A stretch of 64,000 nt of DNA from an uncultured Alphaproteobacteria bacterium (GCA_902597015.1 CACJWQ010000005.1:17017-81016); one strand, 5' to 3'; shown: positions 20,077 to 29,651, counted from the stretch's first letter. Translations and numbers: made by a program. The notes: generated by a model from the letters alone, not told the origin.

Positions 20077-20589
20077 TTATTTAAGTTTTTTTTCTTTCAA
20101 GAAAGGTACCATTGAACTCCATACACCATCTCTTTTTAGACGATGGAAAGTTGCAGCTAAAATATGAATACCTATAAACAAATATAGCAAGTTAACGTTT
20201 AGTTCGTGAATAATAATAATAATATCAATTAAAATTCCTTCTTTAAGTTCAATCCAAAATAAAAACCCTATCGATAATCCTGATAATGCTGTACCTGCTA
20301 ACAAAGCATACATTCCGTTATGAACAATTTTTGCAGATATTTTTTGTATTCTAGGAGTATCCTCAGGTAATGATGTTTTTTGAGTTGTTTTCATATAAAT
20401 TAAACGGATTATAAGTAGAAACAAAAAAATTAATGCAAAAATAATTTCAAATCTAAAAAGAGCATTATCTTCAAGTTGATTTATATCCTCAACTTGTTTT
20501 GCCACACCATATGCAAATAATAAAACAAAACCCCAGTGAAATAATTTTGCTATTTTACTATATTGCGAATTATTTTTATCTAAACTCAT
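20077..20589 (-). CDS. Cytochrome b561 (di-heme membrane electron carrier)
   Basis: A 170-residue protein with four membrane helices and histidines placed as in bacterial b561 (YodB/CybB type): H18, H90, H128, H142 and H149, of which four would ligate two b hemes. It would pass electrons between quinol and an acceptor in the inner membrane. FHWGFVLLF at the N-terminus and FHRLKRDGVW at the C-terminus are typical. It converges on the rhodanese gene with an 18-nt gap. Confidence 0.88.
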   Translation of the reverse strand: MSLDKNNSQYSKIAKLFHWGFVLLFAYGVAKQVEDINQLEDNALFRFEIIFALIFLFLLIIRLIYMKTTQKTSLPEDTPRIQKISAKIVHNGMYALLAGTALSGLSIGFLFWIELKEGILIDIIIIIHELNVNLLYLFIGIHILAATFHRLKRDGVWSSMVPFLKEKKLK

Positions 20590-20637
20590 AAATTTTATTG
20601 CAATACTTTAAATATTTAATAAAAAAATAAAACAGAA

Positions 20638-21069
20638 ATGATCGAATATCAAAAAATACTAGATAAAAATATGCTTAATGTATTTAAAGATATTCTTAAA
20701 AACATAAAAGATAATGGATTATCAAATAATAATCATCTCTACATTACATTTTTAACGAATCATAAAAACGTTGAATTACCTAATTGGTTAAAACAAAAAT
20801 ATCCACAAGAAATGACAATTATTATTCAATATGAATATTATGATCTAGAAATAAATAAAAATAATTTTTCTATTACACTCTCATTTGGTGATATTAAAAC
20901 AAACTTAAAAATTGATTATAATGCTATTGTTTCATTTGCAGATCCTTCAGCTAATTTTGGTTTAATTTTGCAAAAAAGTAAAATTCATAAAGAAGTAAAT
21001 AAAAAATTAGAAACCAATATATCAGAAAAGGATAATGTAATTAATTTTTCAAATTATAAAAAAAATTAA
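20638..21069 (+). CDS. sspB: SspB, ClpXP adaptor (alpha-type)
   Basis: A 143-residue protein with the alphaproteobacterial SspB fold pattern: N-terminal helix, HLYITFLTNHKNVELP and FADPSANFGL, and a short disordered tail ending in VINFSNYKKN that would be the ClpX-docking segment. SspB tethers ssrA-tagged proteins to ClpXP. Its tmRNA partner is about 2.3 kb away in the same window. The stop overlaps gpmA by 4 nt (convergent). No Shine-Dalgarno is evident. Confidence 0.88.
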   Translation: MIEYQKILDKNMLNVFKDILKNIKDNGLSNNNHLYITFLTNHKNVELPNWLKQKYPQEMTIIIQYEYYDLEINKNNFSITLSFGDIKTNLKIDYNAIVSFADPSANFGLILQKSKIHKEVNKKLETNISEKDNVINFSNYKKN

Positions 21070-21695
21070 TCTAAGTAATAATGTTCAATTAATTCACCAT
21101 TTTGGTAATCTAAACATAATGGACTTCCAGTTGGGAGTTCTATCGAAGATATTTCTTCAGGTTTGTACATGCCAACTTTAATCATAATTGCTCTTAAGGA
21201 ATTCCCATGTGCTGCAATTAAAACATTTTTTTCATTTAATATATATGGTTGAATTTTTTCAGTAAAGTAGGGAGAAACTCGGTCTACCACATCCTTAAGA
21301 CTTTCTCCATTTGGAGGCGGTGTATCATAAGATCTTCTCCATATGTGTACTTGTTCTTTTCCAAATTTATCAGCAGTTTCAGCCTTATTTAAACCAACTA
21401 AATCTCCATAATCCCTCTCATTCAGTTGTTGATCTTTTTCATATATGAGTTTTCCATCTTTATGTAAATTTTCTATCTGTGATGCCTTTATAGCTATTTC
21501 TGCTGTTTTATTTGCTCTTTCTAAAACACTACTAAAAACTTTATCAATTTTTATACTATGTTTTTTTAATAAATGTCCTGCATTATTAGCTTCATTAATA
21601 CCTTTTTCGGTTAATGGAACATCTTTCCAGCCAGTAAATCTATTTTCTAAATTCCATTGACTTTGACCATGTCTCAGTAAAACAAGTTTGTTCAT
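21066..21695 (-). CDS. gpmA: 2,3-bisphosphoglycerate-dependent phosphoglycerate mutase
   Basis: A product of 209 residues from the ATG at 21695, which gives the family start MNKLVLLRHGQSQWN; upstream in-frame starts at 21743 and 21704 add residues not seen in the family. The phosphohistidine is H9 in LRHGQ and the second histidine is in AAHGNSLRA. LENRFTGWKDVPLTEKG is the dPGM signature. It interconverts 3- and 2-phosphoglycerate in glycolysis/gluconeogenesis. The gene diverges from fumC, leaving 41 nt for both promoters. Confidence 0.95.
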   Translation of the reverse strand: MNKLVLLRHGQSQWNLENRFTGWKDVPLTEKGINEANNAGHLLKKHSIKIDKVFSSVLERANKTAEIAIKASQIENLHKDGKLIYEKDQQLNERDYGDLVGLNKAETADKFGKEQVHIWRRSYDTPPPNGESLKDVVDRVSPYFTEKIQPYILNEKNVLIAAHGNSLRAIMIKVGMYKPEEISSIELPTGSPLCLDYQNGELIEHYYLD

Positions 21696-21736
21696 ATGTT
21701 TCATATAATATGTTATAAAGGTTTTGTTAATAAATA

Positions 21737-23122
21737 ATGGCATATAAAAAAAGAATAGAATTTGATAATTTAGGTTCCAAAAAAATTGATCAAAATAAAC
21801 TTTGGGGTGCGCAAACTCAAAGATCCTTAGAAAATTTTAAAATTGGCAGTGAAAAAATACCATCAGAATTAATTATCGCATTAGGTCAGCAAAAGAAAGC
21901 AGCTGCAGCAGCTAACATAGAACTAGGTGTTATAGATAAAAAATTGGGAACATTAATATCTAAAGCCTGCGATGATATTATTAATTTAAAACTTATTGAA
22001 GAGTTTCCATTATCAGTATGGCAAACTGGATCTGGAACTCAAACTAATATGAATGCAAATGAGGTAATTAGTAATCATATAATCAAAAAATTAAAAGGAA
22101 GAATTGGAAGTAAAAAACCTATTCACCCAAATGATCATGTAAATTTATCTCAATCATCAAATGATACCTTTCCAACAATAATGCATGTTGCAATAAATGA
22201 GTTATCAATAAAAAATTTAATTCCAAATCTAAAAGATTTAATAAAAGAATTTCAAAAAAAGAAAAAAAAATTTAAAAATATAATTAAAATAGGAAGAACT
22301 CATACTCAAGATGCAACACCAATCACTTTAGGTGATGAGTTTTCTGCCTTTTGTTCTCAATTGCAAGCCTGTTTAAATAGAATAGAAGTTTCAAAATCAG
22401 AATTAAAATATCTTGCTCAGGGTGGGACTGCTGTAGGTTCTGGAATTAATGCACCAAAAAAATTTGATAAAGTATTTTGTAAATATTTAAATAAACTTAC
22501 TAGAGATAATTATAAACCATCTCAAAATAAATTTGAGTCTTTAGCTTCTCATGATCCACTAATAAATTTTTCAAATTCTTTAAAAACTTTATCAATTTCA
22601 TTATTAAAAATAATAAATGACATTAGATTTTTGGCATCTGGACCTAGATCGGGTTTAGGAGAATTGATATTACCTGCAAATGAACCCGGATCATCAATAA
22701 TGCCAGGAAAAATAAATCCAACTCAAATTGAAGCATTAAGTATGGTCTGCGTTCAAGTAATTGGAAATAGTACAACTGTAGATATTGCAGGTTCAAATGG
22801 CCACTTTCAATTAAATGCCTATAAACCAGTTATTGCCTTGAATATAATTCAATCTATTAATCTTATTAACGATGGAATAAAAAGTTTTAATAAAAATTGT
22901 TTAAAAGGAATTAAGGCAAATAAAATAAGGATTGATAATCATTTAAATAATTCTTTAATGCTTGTAACTGCTTTAAATAAAAGTATTGGATATGATAATG
23001 CAGCAAAAATTGCTAAAAAAGCATTTGATGAAAATTTGACTCTTAAAGAAGCGGCATTAAAATTAAAAATAATTTCTGAAAAGGAATTTGATAAGATAGT
23101 TAATCCAAAGAAAATGATTTAA
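21737..23122 (+). CDS. fumC: Fumarate hydratase class II
   Basis: A 461-residue iron-free fumarase. The aspartase/fumarase signature GSSIMPGKIN is at 318-327, with the base-pair partner H188 in GRTHTQDATP and the N-terminal WGAQTQRS and TGSGTQTNMN blocks. It hydrates fumarate to malate in the TCA cycle. The stop codon directly abuts the lpxC stop on the opposite strand (no gap). Confidence 0.97.
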   Translation: MAYKKRIEFDNLGSKKIDQNKLWGAQTQRSLENFKIGSEKIPSELIIALGQQKKAAAAANIELGVIDKKLGTLISKACDDIINLKLIEEFPLSVWQTGSGTQTNMNANEVISNHIIKKLKGRIGSKKPIHPNDHVNLSQSSNDTFPTIMHVAINELSIKNLIPNLKDLIKEFQKKKKKFKNIIKIGRTHTQDATPITLGDEFSAFCSQLQACLNRIEVSKSELKYLAQGGTAVGSGINAPKKFDKVFCKYLNKLTRDNYKPSQNKFESLASHDPLINFSNSLKTLSISLLKIINDIRFLASGPRSGLGELILPANEPGSSIMPGKINPTQIEALSMVCVQVIGNSTTVDIAGSNGHFQLNAYKPVIALNIIQSINLINDGIKSFNKNCLKGIKANKIRIDNHLNNSLMLVTALNKSIGYDNAAKIAKKAFDENLTLKEAALKLKIISEKEFDKIVNPKKMI

Positions 23123-23995
23123 CTAAATATATTCGTAGTTTTCTTTATCAGCAAATAAAGACCTTAATAATAAGTTATTTAAATGATGACCTGATTTGTT
23201 ACCTAGAAAATATCCATGTATTGGAGCTCCAGCTAAATACAAATCTCCGATAGAATCAAGAATTTTATGTCTTACAAACTCATCCCTAAAGCGTAATCCA
23301 TCTGAATTAAGTATTTTACTTTCTCCAACAACAACTGCGTTATCTAGGGAGCCACCTAGTGCTAAACCATTTGATCTCAGCATATCGACATCTCTTTCAA
23401 ATCCAAAAGTGCGTGCTGATGCAATGTCAGTTTTATAATTTCCATTTACTAATTGTAATTGACAACTTTGTTTGCTAACTAATTTACTTGGAAAATCAAT
23501 TTCAAAATCAATTGAAAATTGATTATTTGGTTTTAATTCTACAGATGAGTCATTATTTTCTACTTTAATATTTTTTTTAACTTTTAAAATTTTTCTTTTT
23601 TTATTTAAACTTTGAGTGGAAGTTTGATCAATAAGATCAACAAACTTTATTGAGCTTCCATCCATTATTGGGACTTCCGGTCCATCAATTTCAATTTTAA
23701 TATTATCTATATGCAGTCCAGACAAAGCACTCATCAAATGCTCAATCGTTGAGACACTTGCACCATTTTGATTACCTATAGTTGTGCTTAATTTTGTATT
23801 AGTTACATTTGACCATATAGCTTCAATGATGTTATTTTTATTAAGATCCTTTCGGATAAATTTTATTCCATAATCAGCTTCAGCAGGATATAATTTCATG
23901 GTTACATCTACTCCTGAATGTAATCCTATTCCATTAATTGATACTGGTTCGGCTATTGTTTGTTGATTTCTAGGATTATTTGATATGTCTATCAT
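23123..23995 (-). CDS. lpxC: UDP-3-O-acyl-N-acetylglucosamine deacetylase
   Basis: A 290-residue zinc amidase for the committed step of lipid A synthesis, which shows a lipopolysaccharide outer membrane. Zinc ligand H86 is in STIEHLMSAL; the second site is HKILDSIGDL, and GHHLNNLLL carries the catalytic histidine. It is the last gene of the dcw run, downstream of ftsZ as in other Proteobacteria. A strong terminator-like hairpin lies only 5 nt before its ATG and no Shine-Dalgarno is visible, so its expression route is unclear. Confidence 0.97.
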   Translation of the reverse strand: MIDISNNPRNQQTIAEPVSINGIGLHSGVDVTMKLYPAEADYGIKFIRKDLNKNNIIEAIWSNVTNTKLSTTIGNQNGASVSTIEHLMSALSGLHIDNIKIEIDGPEVPIMDGSSIKFVDLIDQTSTQSLNKKRKILKVKKNIKVENNDSSVELKPNNQFSIDFEIDFPSKLVSKQSCQLQLVNGNYKTDIASARTFGFERDVDMLRSNGLALGGSLDNAVVVGESKILNSDGLRFRDEFVRHKILDSIGDLYLAGAPIHGYFLGNKSGHHLNNLLLRSLFADKENYEYI

Positions 23996-24000
23996 TTTAT

Positions 24001-24028
24001 AAAAAAGTGCTTATTTCAGCACTTTTTT
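24001..24028 (-). terminator. Intrinsic terminator-like hairpin between ftsZ and lpxC
   Basis: A perfect 11-bp inverted repeat, AAAAAAGTGCT (24001-24011) with AGCACTTTTTT (24018-24028), encloses a 6-nt loop. Flanking A and T runs make it work on either strand. On the minus strand it follows ftsZ by about 70 nt and would end that transcript. The T run stops 5 nt short of the lpxC ATG at 23995, so it may act as an attenuator. Confidence 0.8.
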
Positions 24029-24097
24029 ATTACATATTTTTGACGTTTTTAACAACTAACCTAATATTTCAAAATATTGCAGATAATAGTTAATTTA

Positions 24098-25747
24098 CTA
24101 ATTAGCCTGTCTTCTAAGAAAAGTTGGTATATCTAAAAGTTCTTCCTCTGTTTCCTGATTAAACTCGTCATCTATTTTAGAAGATTCATTCTCTTCAGCA
24201 CTGAATTCCTCTTTGTCAATGATACTTGAATTGTCATCTTCAGAATTGTTATCCTTAGAGTCATTTTCTTCAATCTTTTCCTCTGAGGATGCAAAAACAG
24301 GTTCAGTCTTTGTAAGAATATTATTTTCTTCAGCTATTTCTTCAGATTTATTTTCAGTAGAAAGAGTATCAAATAAACTTAACTTTCTTACACTTACTTC
24401 ATTTGGTTTATCTGTATCGAAAGATGAGCTTGATACTTCACCAGAAATATTATCAGTTTCAATTTGATCTAAAGTTTCTGTAGCTTCGTTTTGAAAAGAT
24501 TCTTTATCTTCAATATTTTCTTCTAAGCTTGAAGTCTCTAATTGGTTAATATTTGTTAGCTCATCTTCATTAAAATCATCAGAATTTTGATTATTGAGCA
24601 TTCCTTCATTTGCTATCTCATTAATCTCTTCATCTATGATGCTTCCATCTTGTGAGGTATTGTCCTGTAAAATACTACTTTCAGACAATAACTCAGATTT
24701 TTCTATATCTTGTTTATAAATATCATTATTTATATTTATTGGTGCAAAGCTCTCTATCGGTTTAGCTGATATATTATTGTTTACATCAATGCCTGTAGCA
24801 ACAATGCTAACTCTTACAACACCTTCAAGTCTATCGTCGCAAGTAGTTCCATAAATAATGTTTGCTTCTTCATCTACTTCTTGTTTGATTCTATTTGCAG
24901 CTTCATCAACTTCATACAATGTAATATCTTTACCTCCAGTAATATTAATTATTAGACCTTTTGCACCTTTTAAGGACACATCATCAATTAATGGGTTTGC
25001 AATAGCTGCTTCAGCAGCCGCAATTGCTCTACCTTCGCCTTGTGCTTCACCAGTACCCATCATAGCTTTACCCATTTCAGACATTACAGTTTTGATATCT
25101 GAGAAATCTAAATTTATCATTCCAGGCTGAACCATAAGATCAGTTACGCCTCTAACACCTGCATATAAAACATCGTCTGCCATCTTAAAAGCATCAGAAA
25201 AAGTAGTTTTTTCATTAGCAATTCTAAATAAATTTTGATTAGGTATTGTTAGTAATGTATCAACATACTGTTGCAGTTCCTCAATACCTTTCTCAGCTAA
25301 CTTCATCCTTTGAGAGCCTTCAAAATGGAAAGGTTTAGTTACCACACCTACAGTTAGTATTCCTTTTTCTCTTGCAAGTTTAGCAATTACTGGCGCAGCT
25401 CCTGTGCCAGTACCACCACCCATACCAGCGGCTATAAAAAGCATATGACTACCTTCAAACTTTTCATTTAGATCTTGAATTGCCTCTTCCGCTGCCTGTC
25501 TTCCAATATCAGGTCTCATTCCGGCTCCTAAACCTTTTGTGCTATTTAATCCTAATTGAATTTTATTTGGACAACTCGAAATTTGTAAAGCTTGTGCATC
25601 TGTATTAGCTATTAAAAAATCTACACCTTCTAAATTTGCATTAATCATATTGTTAACTGCATTTCCACCAGATCCACCCACGCCCAAAACTGTTATTTTG
25701 GGATGTAAGTTTTGCTCTACATCTTGTATTGAAATATTGATCGTCAT
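24098..25747 (-). CDS. ftsZ: Cell division GTPase FtsZ with long acidic linker
   Basis: A 549-residue tubulin homolog. The GTPase core (about 1-325) has [15 protein letters not shown] at 20-34, GGGTGTG at 110-116 and [21 protein letters not shown] low-complexity Glu/Asn/Ser/Asp linker of about 200 residues follows. The end [13 protein letters not shown] (537-549) is the conserved peptide that binds FtsA and other partners. It forms the Z ring at midcell. The long linker is usual in alphaproteobacteria but large for such a compact genome. It is preceded by a small inverted repeat in its 79-nt leader and an AGATT-spaced GGCGGAGA sequence before the ATG. Confidence 0.98.
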   Translation of the reverse strand: MTINISIQDVEQNLHPKITVLGVGGSGGNAVNNMINANLEGVDFLIANTDAQALQISSCPNKIQLGLNSTKGLGAGMRPDIGRQAAEEAIQDLNEKFEGSHMLFIAAGMGGGTGTGAAPVIAKLAREKGILTVGVVTKPFHFEGSQRMKLAEKGIEELQQYVDTLLTIPNQNLFRIANEKTTFSDAFKMADDVLYAGVRGVTDLMVQPGMINLDFSDIKTVMSEMGKAMMGTGEAQGEGRAIAAAEAAIANPLIDDVSLKGAKGLIINITGGKDITLYEVDEAANRIKQEVDEEANIIYGTTCDDRLEGVVRVSIVATGIDVNNNISAKPIESFAPININNDIYKQDIEKSELLSESSILQDNTSQDGSIIDEEINEIANEGMLNNQNSDDFNEDELTNINQLETSSLEENIEDKESFQNEATETLDQIETDNISGEVSSSSFDTDKPNEVSVRKLSLFDTLSTENKSEEIAEENNILTKTEPVFASSEEKIEENDSKDNNSEDDNSSIIDKEEFSAEENESSKIDDEFNQETEEELLDIPTFLRRQAN

Positions 25748-25777
25748 TGTAATCTCCGCCGTTTTAAATAGTTTTTA

Positions 25778-25798
25778 ACGATTTATGTTCGAAATCGT
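25778..25798 (-). repeat. Inverted repeat in the ftsZ leader
   Basis: Arms ACGATTT (25778-25784) and AAATCGT (25792-25798) flank a 7-nt loop. It lies 31 nt upstream of the ftsZ ATG in the longest gap of the ftsQ-ftsA-ftsZ segment. It could be an RNA stem in the leader or a protein site; nothing shows which. Confidence 0.4.
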
Positions 25799-25826
25799 CA
25801 ATATAATTTACTATATATAGTATTAT

Positions 25827-27047
25827 CTAAATATACTGATCAAGCCAAGAAAAAAAGCCTGATATTCCTCGTTTTTTTGAATTTTTTGATTGATTTGCTA
25901 AAAAATCAATTTTAAATAAATCTTTGTCATACAAGATAGATCCAATAATGTCGCAAAAATTGGGTTTTTTAAAATTATTATCCAAATTTAATTGTTCTAA
26001 GGGACTTGATACTCTCACGCCACTTGCAAAAATTGTTTCTACATATTTTTCAATATTATCCATCATTGCCCCACCGCCTGTAAGAACTACATTTTTTAAT
26101 TTTTTATTGTTTAAATTATTGTCTTTAATTTTTTGCCATATCATCTCTAAAGTTTCTTCAATACGCGGTCTAATAATAGCATTTAAGCTTGATCTTGTTA
26201 TTTGTTTAAATGAATTTTTATCACCTGAAATTATTGGTATTTCTATTATTTCATGATCATCACTGGGAGATGAAACTAGAGAACCGTATAAAGTTTTTAA
26301 TCTTTCAGCACTAGAAATATTAGTAGATAAACCTCGAGCAATATCTAATGTAACATTATTACTACCAACACCTATTGCATCTCCATACACAAACTTATTA
26401 TTTTCAAATACTGATATAGAAGATGTTGAATGGCCTAAATCAATACAAATAGTACCAAGCTCTTTTTCATCTCTTGTTAGTGATGATAGGGAAGAAGATA
26501 AAGGAGAAGGAATATAATTATCAATATTGAGTTTCAATTTTTTGATAACACTGGAAATATTATCTGTATATTTTTTTTGTATATTTATTTTATAAAAGTT
26601 TATTTTTATATTATCTGAGTAATTTCCTATTGGAGCATTAAAATACAGGTTATTATCGATATCGTATGAGGTTATATTATTAAATATTTCAAATTGTTCA
26701 CGATGATTATTAAAATATTCTGATTGATTAATAATTTTTTTAAGATGTAATTCTGAAATTTTCTCATTTTTTAATTCTATTGCCGAGTTGTAATAATGAG
26801 AATTAGAGTTCAGTAAAGATAGATTAAGATTGATAGAATTTAATTTAGTTTGAGATTGTTTTTCAGCATCTATAACTAAAGATTTAATTTGATCATATAG
26901 ATTTTCAAAATTTAAAATTATATTTTTTTTAATATTATTATTAGGAACACTAGCAATAGATAGGATATTAATATTATCGGTATTCTTATAATCAGCAACG
27001 ACACATGATATTTTTGAATTACCAATATCCAGACCAGCTTTAATCAT
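25827..27047 (-). CDS. ftsA: Cell division protein FtsA
   Basis: A 406-residue actin-like ATPase. GLDIGNSKISCVVAD begins the fold, the 1C subdomain follows, IDLGHSTSSISVF is phosphate-2 and VVLTGGGAMMDNIEKYV the adenosine motif. The C-terminus GFFSWLDQYI is the amphipathic membrane-targeting helix. FtsA anchors FtsZ filaments to the membrane. It follows ftsQ by 1 nt and precedes ftsZ by 79 nt. Confidence 0.95.
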   Translation of the reverse strand: MIKAGLDIGNSKISCVVADYKNTDNINILSIASVPNNNIKKNIILNFENLYDQIKSLVIDAEKQSQTKLNSINLNLSLLNSNSHYYNSAIELKNEKISELHLKKIINQSEYFNNHREQFEIFNNITSYDIDNNLYFNAPIGNYSDNIKINFYKINIQKKYTDNISSVIKKLKLNIDNYIPSPLSSSLSSLTRDEKELGTICIDLGHSTSSISVFENNKFVYGDAIGVGSNNVTLDIARGLSTNISSAERLKTLYGSLVSSPSDDHEIIEIPIISGDKNSFKQITRSSLNAIIRPRIEETLEMIWQKIKDNNLNNKKLKNVVLTGGGAMMDNIEKYVETIFASGVRVSSPLEQLNLDNNFKKPNFCDIIGSILYDKDLFKIDFLANQSKNSKKRGISGFFSWLDQYI

Positions 27048-27048
27048 T

Positions 27049-27813
27049 TTAATTAATTAAGATTGTTTTTTTTAAATTTCTTAAATCATATATTTTTATA
27101 TTATTAATATCCGTTTCGCTAAGTTTATTTTGTATCATAATAAAATTTTGAATAGATTTATTTGGATCTTCCTCTGAAAGCATTAATTTCACATCTCTAT
27201 ATAAATTTATATCCCATCTTCTTTTATTAATAAATTCCAAACTCTCTATTTGATATTTTTTTTCAAAATCATTATTTTTTAAAAAATTAATTAGTGAGTT
27301 AGCTTTTAAGTTTGAAGAATTGCCCTTAAAAATTAATAATGACTGATGAGTGAAATCTGTAATGTAAATTTGATCTATGATTTTTCCTTTTTCATCAAAA
27401 ACAAAGTATTTCTCATTAAACAAATAAATTCCTATTGGTTTATATTCTTCAATCTTAATAAATAGAGTATCTTTGTAATTGGTGTGTAAATATATTTCTT
27501 TGACCCAATTATTTTCTTTTATTGAGTCACTAATTTGATCCAATGGTAATAAAAAAATCGAAGATCCTAAATAATTTTGCAGTTTATCCTCTACAAATTT
27601 AAATTCAATTTTCTCCAAACCTGAAATATCAAATTTTGAAAATTGGTATTGGAAGTTTTCTGAAAAACTCTGAATTGTATTTTTAGAAATCTTAATTAAA
27701 TTATTTTTGTAAAAATATAGTAAAATAGAAAAAATAATTAAAAATAAAAAAATACAAATTAAAGTTAATGATCTAATACTTAAGACATATCTTCTTCTAT
27801 TAATATTATTCAT
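27049..27813 (-). CDS. ftsQ: Cell division protein FtsQ
   Basis: A 254-residue bitopic protein: short basic cytoplasmic lead (NINRRRYVLSIRS), one membrane helix (about 14-33), a POTRA-type domain (FDISGLEKIEFKFVEDKLQ) and the FtsQ beta domain (WVKEIYLHTNYKDTLFIKIEEYKPIG spans two family blocks). It recruits FtsL and other late division proteins in the periplasm. Sequence conservation is low; context between ddl and ftsA makes the call firm. Confidence 0.9.
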   Translation of the reverse strand: MNNINRRRYVLSIRSLTLICIFLFLIIFSILLYFYKNNLIKISKNTIQSFSENFQYQFSKFDISGLEKIEFKFVEDKLQNYLGSSIFLLPLDQISDSIKENNWVKEIYLHTNYKDTLFIKIEEYKPIGIYLFNEKYFVFDEKGKIIDQIYITDFTHQSLLIFKGNSSNLKANSLINFLKNNDFEKKYQIESLEFINKRRWDINLYRDVKLMLSEEDPNKSIQNFIMIQNKLSETDINNIKIYDLRNLKKTILIN

Positions 27814-27814
27814 A

Positions 27815-28765
27815 CTAATAATTTAAATTTTTGATCAAAATAAAAATGATTTCTGAAAAAGGTAAACCTTTATAATTAGCTTGTTCAGGTAATAGAGATA
27901 TTGGAGTAAGTCCAGGTTGAGTATTTGTTTCTAAAAAGAAAATTTTATTTTTTTTTGTATCAAAAATAAAATCAGTTCTTGCAAGTGAATTACAACCTAA
28001 GAGTTTATGAGCTTTAGTAGCAAATTTAAGACATTTAGCATAATTTATTTTATTTAACTTGGCTGGTAAAATATGTTTAGCGTAACCTTTTGAATATTTT
28101 GCTTTATAATCGAAGAAATTATTTTTTGATTTTATCTCTGTAACAGCTAGTGCGTGAATTTTTTTATCTAATTTAATAGTTGAAACTGTAAGCTCCTTTC
28201 CAGATATATACTCTTCTATTAAAATTTCTTTGTGATTATTAAGTTCCTTTTTAAATTCTTCTATATTAGAAATTAAATTATCAAATTCTTTTTGATTTTT
28301 TATTATTTTTATACCAAAACTTGAACCACTTCTATTGGGCTTAATAACAAATTTTTTTAACTTACTTTTGATAGTAATTAATTTCTTCTCATTTAAATCA
28401 TTTATATTTAAAAGATAAAATTTTGGAGACATTAATTTATTTTTAATAATTTCTCTCTTGGAGGCAGATTTATTAAAACATAGATTAGACGATTTTATAT
28501 TTGAATGAGAAAAGGGAATCTTATTTTTTTTTAAAATTTTTTGAGTTTGTCCATCTTCACCAAAGGGTCCGTGTAAAGCATTAATACAAACAAAATTTTT
28601 ATAATTAATTATTTTTTTATGAAAGTTTTTTGGATTAACTCTTAATATCTTAAACTTCAATTTATTTTGATTAAGAATTTTTTGAATTTCTCTAGAGCTT
28701 ACTAAAGATACATCATGCTCTTCATTATTGCCACCTTCTAAAATTAAAATTTTTTTATTACTCAC
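27815..28765 (-). CDS. ddl: D-alanine--D-alanine ligase
   Basis: A 316-residue ATP-grasp ligase. NALHGPFGEDGQTQ near the N-terminus, KPNRSGSSFGI for nucleotide binding and FFLETNTQPGLTPISL for magnesium/substrate are all present. It makes the D-Ala-D-Ala dipeptide used by MurF. The start is GTG at 28765, nested 8 nt inside the end of murB, so it is translationally coupled. The dcw location identifies it as the DdlB-type gene. Confidence 0.95.
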   Translation of the reverse strand: MSNKKILILEGGNNEEHDVSLVSSREIQKILNQNKLKFKILRVNPKNFHKKIINYKNFVCINALHGPFGEDGQTQKILKKNKIPFSHSNIKSSNLCFNKSASKREIIKNKLMSPKFYLLNINDLNEKKLITIKSKLKKFVIKPNRSGSSFGIKIIKNQKEFDNLISNIEEFKKELNNHKEILIEEYISGKELTVSTIKLDKKIHALAVTEIKSKNNFFDYKAKYSKGYAKHILPAKLNKINYAKCLKFATKAHKLLGCNSLARTDFIFDTKKNKIFFLETNTQPGLTPISLLPEQANYKGLPFSEIIFILIKNLNY

Positions 28766-29651
28766 CTATTATTTTTACCTCCCATTCTAATTTTACATTG
28801 AATTTGGCATATACTTTCTCAACAATACTTTTACCTAGGTTTTCTATATCTGTTGCTGAAGCACTTCCCATATTAATTAAAAAATTTGCATGTTTATCAC
28901 TCACATATGCATCTCCAAAATTGGTACCTTTACATCCTGCTTCTTCAATTAGTTTTGCCGCATGAAGATTTTCAGGATTTTTGAAAGTACTACCAGAAGT
29001 TTTATTTTTTATTGGCTGAGATTCTAAACGTTTATTCTTTATTTTATTAATCTTATCTTTTATTAAATTTTGATCTCCATGATTAAAATTAAATATAGCT
29101 TTTGTAACTATATCTGTATTATTTATTTCTGAAGACCTATATTTTAGATTTAGTTTATCTTTTGTAATTATTTTTCTTTGACCAAATTTATCACAAATCT
29201 CAATGCTGTTTATAACATCTACAGTTTCCGAACCATAACATCCGGCATTCATTTTAACTGCTCCACCTATTGATCCTGGAATACCACTATAAAATTCAAA
29301 ACCCTCTATATTTTGTCTCAATGCATAATTTGATAAATTAATATCTAAAATACTAGCGCCAACTTCAAGCTTGTTATCTTTGATTTTAATAGTATTAAAA
29401 CCTTTACCTAATTTTATAAGAGTTCCATTATAACCATTATCTCTAATTAATAGATTTGAGCCTGAACCTATTATATAAAAATTTTCATTATTTATTTCAT
29501 TTAATATAATTTCTAACTCTAAATTATCTTCAACTATTGCAAATATTTTTGCATTACCTCCTGTTCTAAACCAAGTATGTTTACCAGCATTATAATCTGA
29601 GTAGATTTTACTTTTAAGTTTATCGGCTAATTCTATAATTTTTTTTGACAT
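28758..29651 (-). CDS. murB: UDP-N-acetylenolpyruvoylglucosamine reductase
   Basis: A 297-residue FAD enzyme of type II (short) MurB. NTWFRTGG-like NAGKHTWFRTGGNAK at the N-terminus, GSGSNLLIRDNGYNG for FAD binding, FYSGIPGSIGGAVKMNAG and GSTFKNPEN with the catalytic serine are visible. It reduces the enolpyruvyl group to make UDP-MurNAc. The ATG overlaps the murC stop by one base. Confidence 0.96.
   Translation of the reverse strand: MSKKIIELADKLKSKIYSDYNAGKHTWFRTGGNAKIFAIVEDNLELEIILNEINNENFYIIGSGSNLLIRDNGYNGTLIKLGKGFNTIKIKDNKLEVGASILDINLSNYALRQNIEGFEFYSGIPGSIGGAVKMNAGCYGSETVDVINSIEICDKFGQRKIITKDKLNLKYRSSEINNTDIVTKAIFNFNHGDQNLIKDKINKIKNKRLESQPIKNKTSGSTFKNPENLHAAKLIEEAGCKGTNFGDAYVSDKHANFLINMGSASATDIENLGKSIVEKVYAKFNVKLEWEVKIIGE

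Noticed and set aside
24213-24467. Plus-strand frames of 84-90 codons within ftsZ
   Set aside because: They are antisense to the Ser/Glu-rich FtsZ linker and GTPase core; composition mirrors the coding strand.
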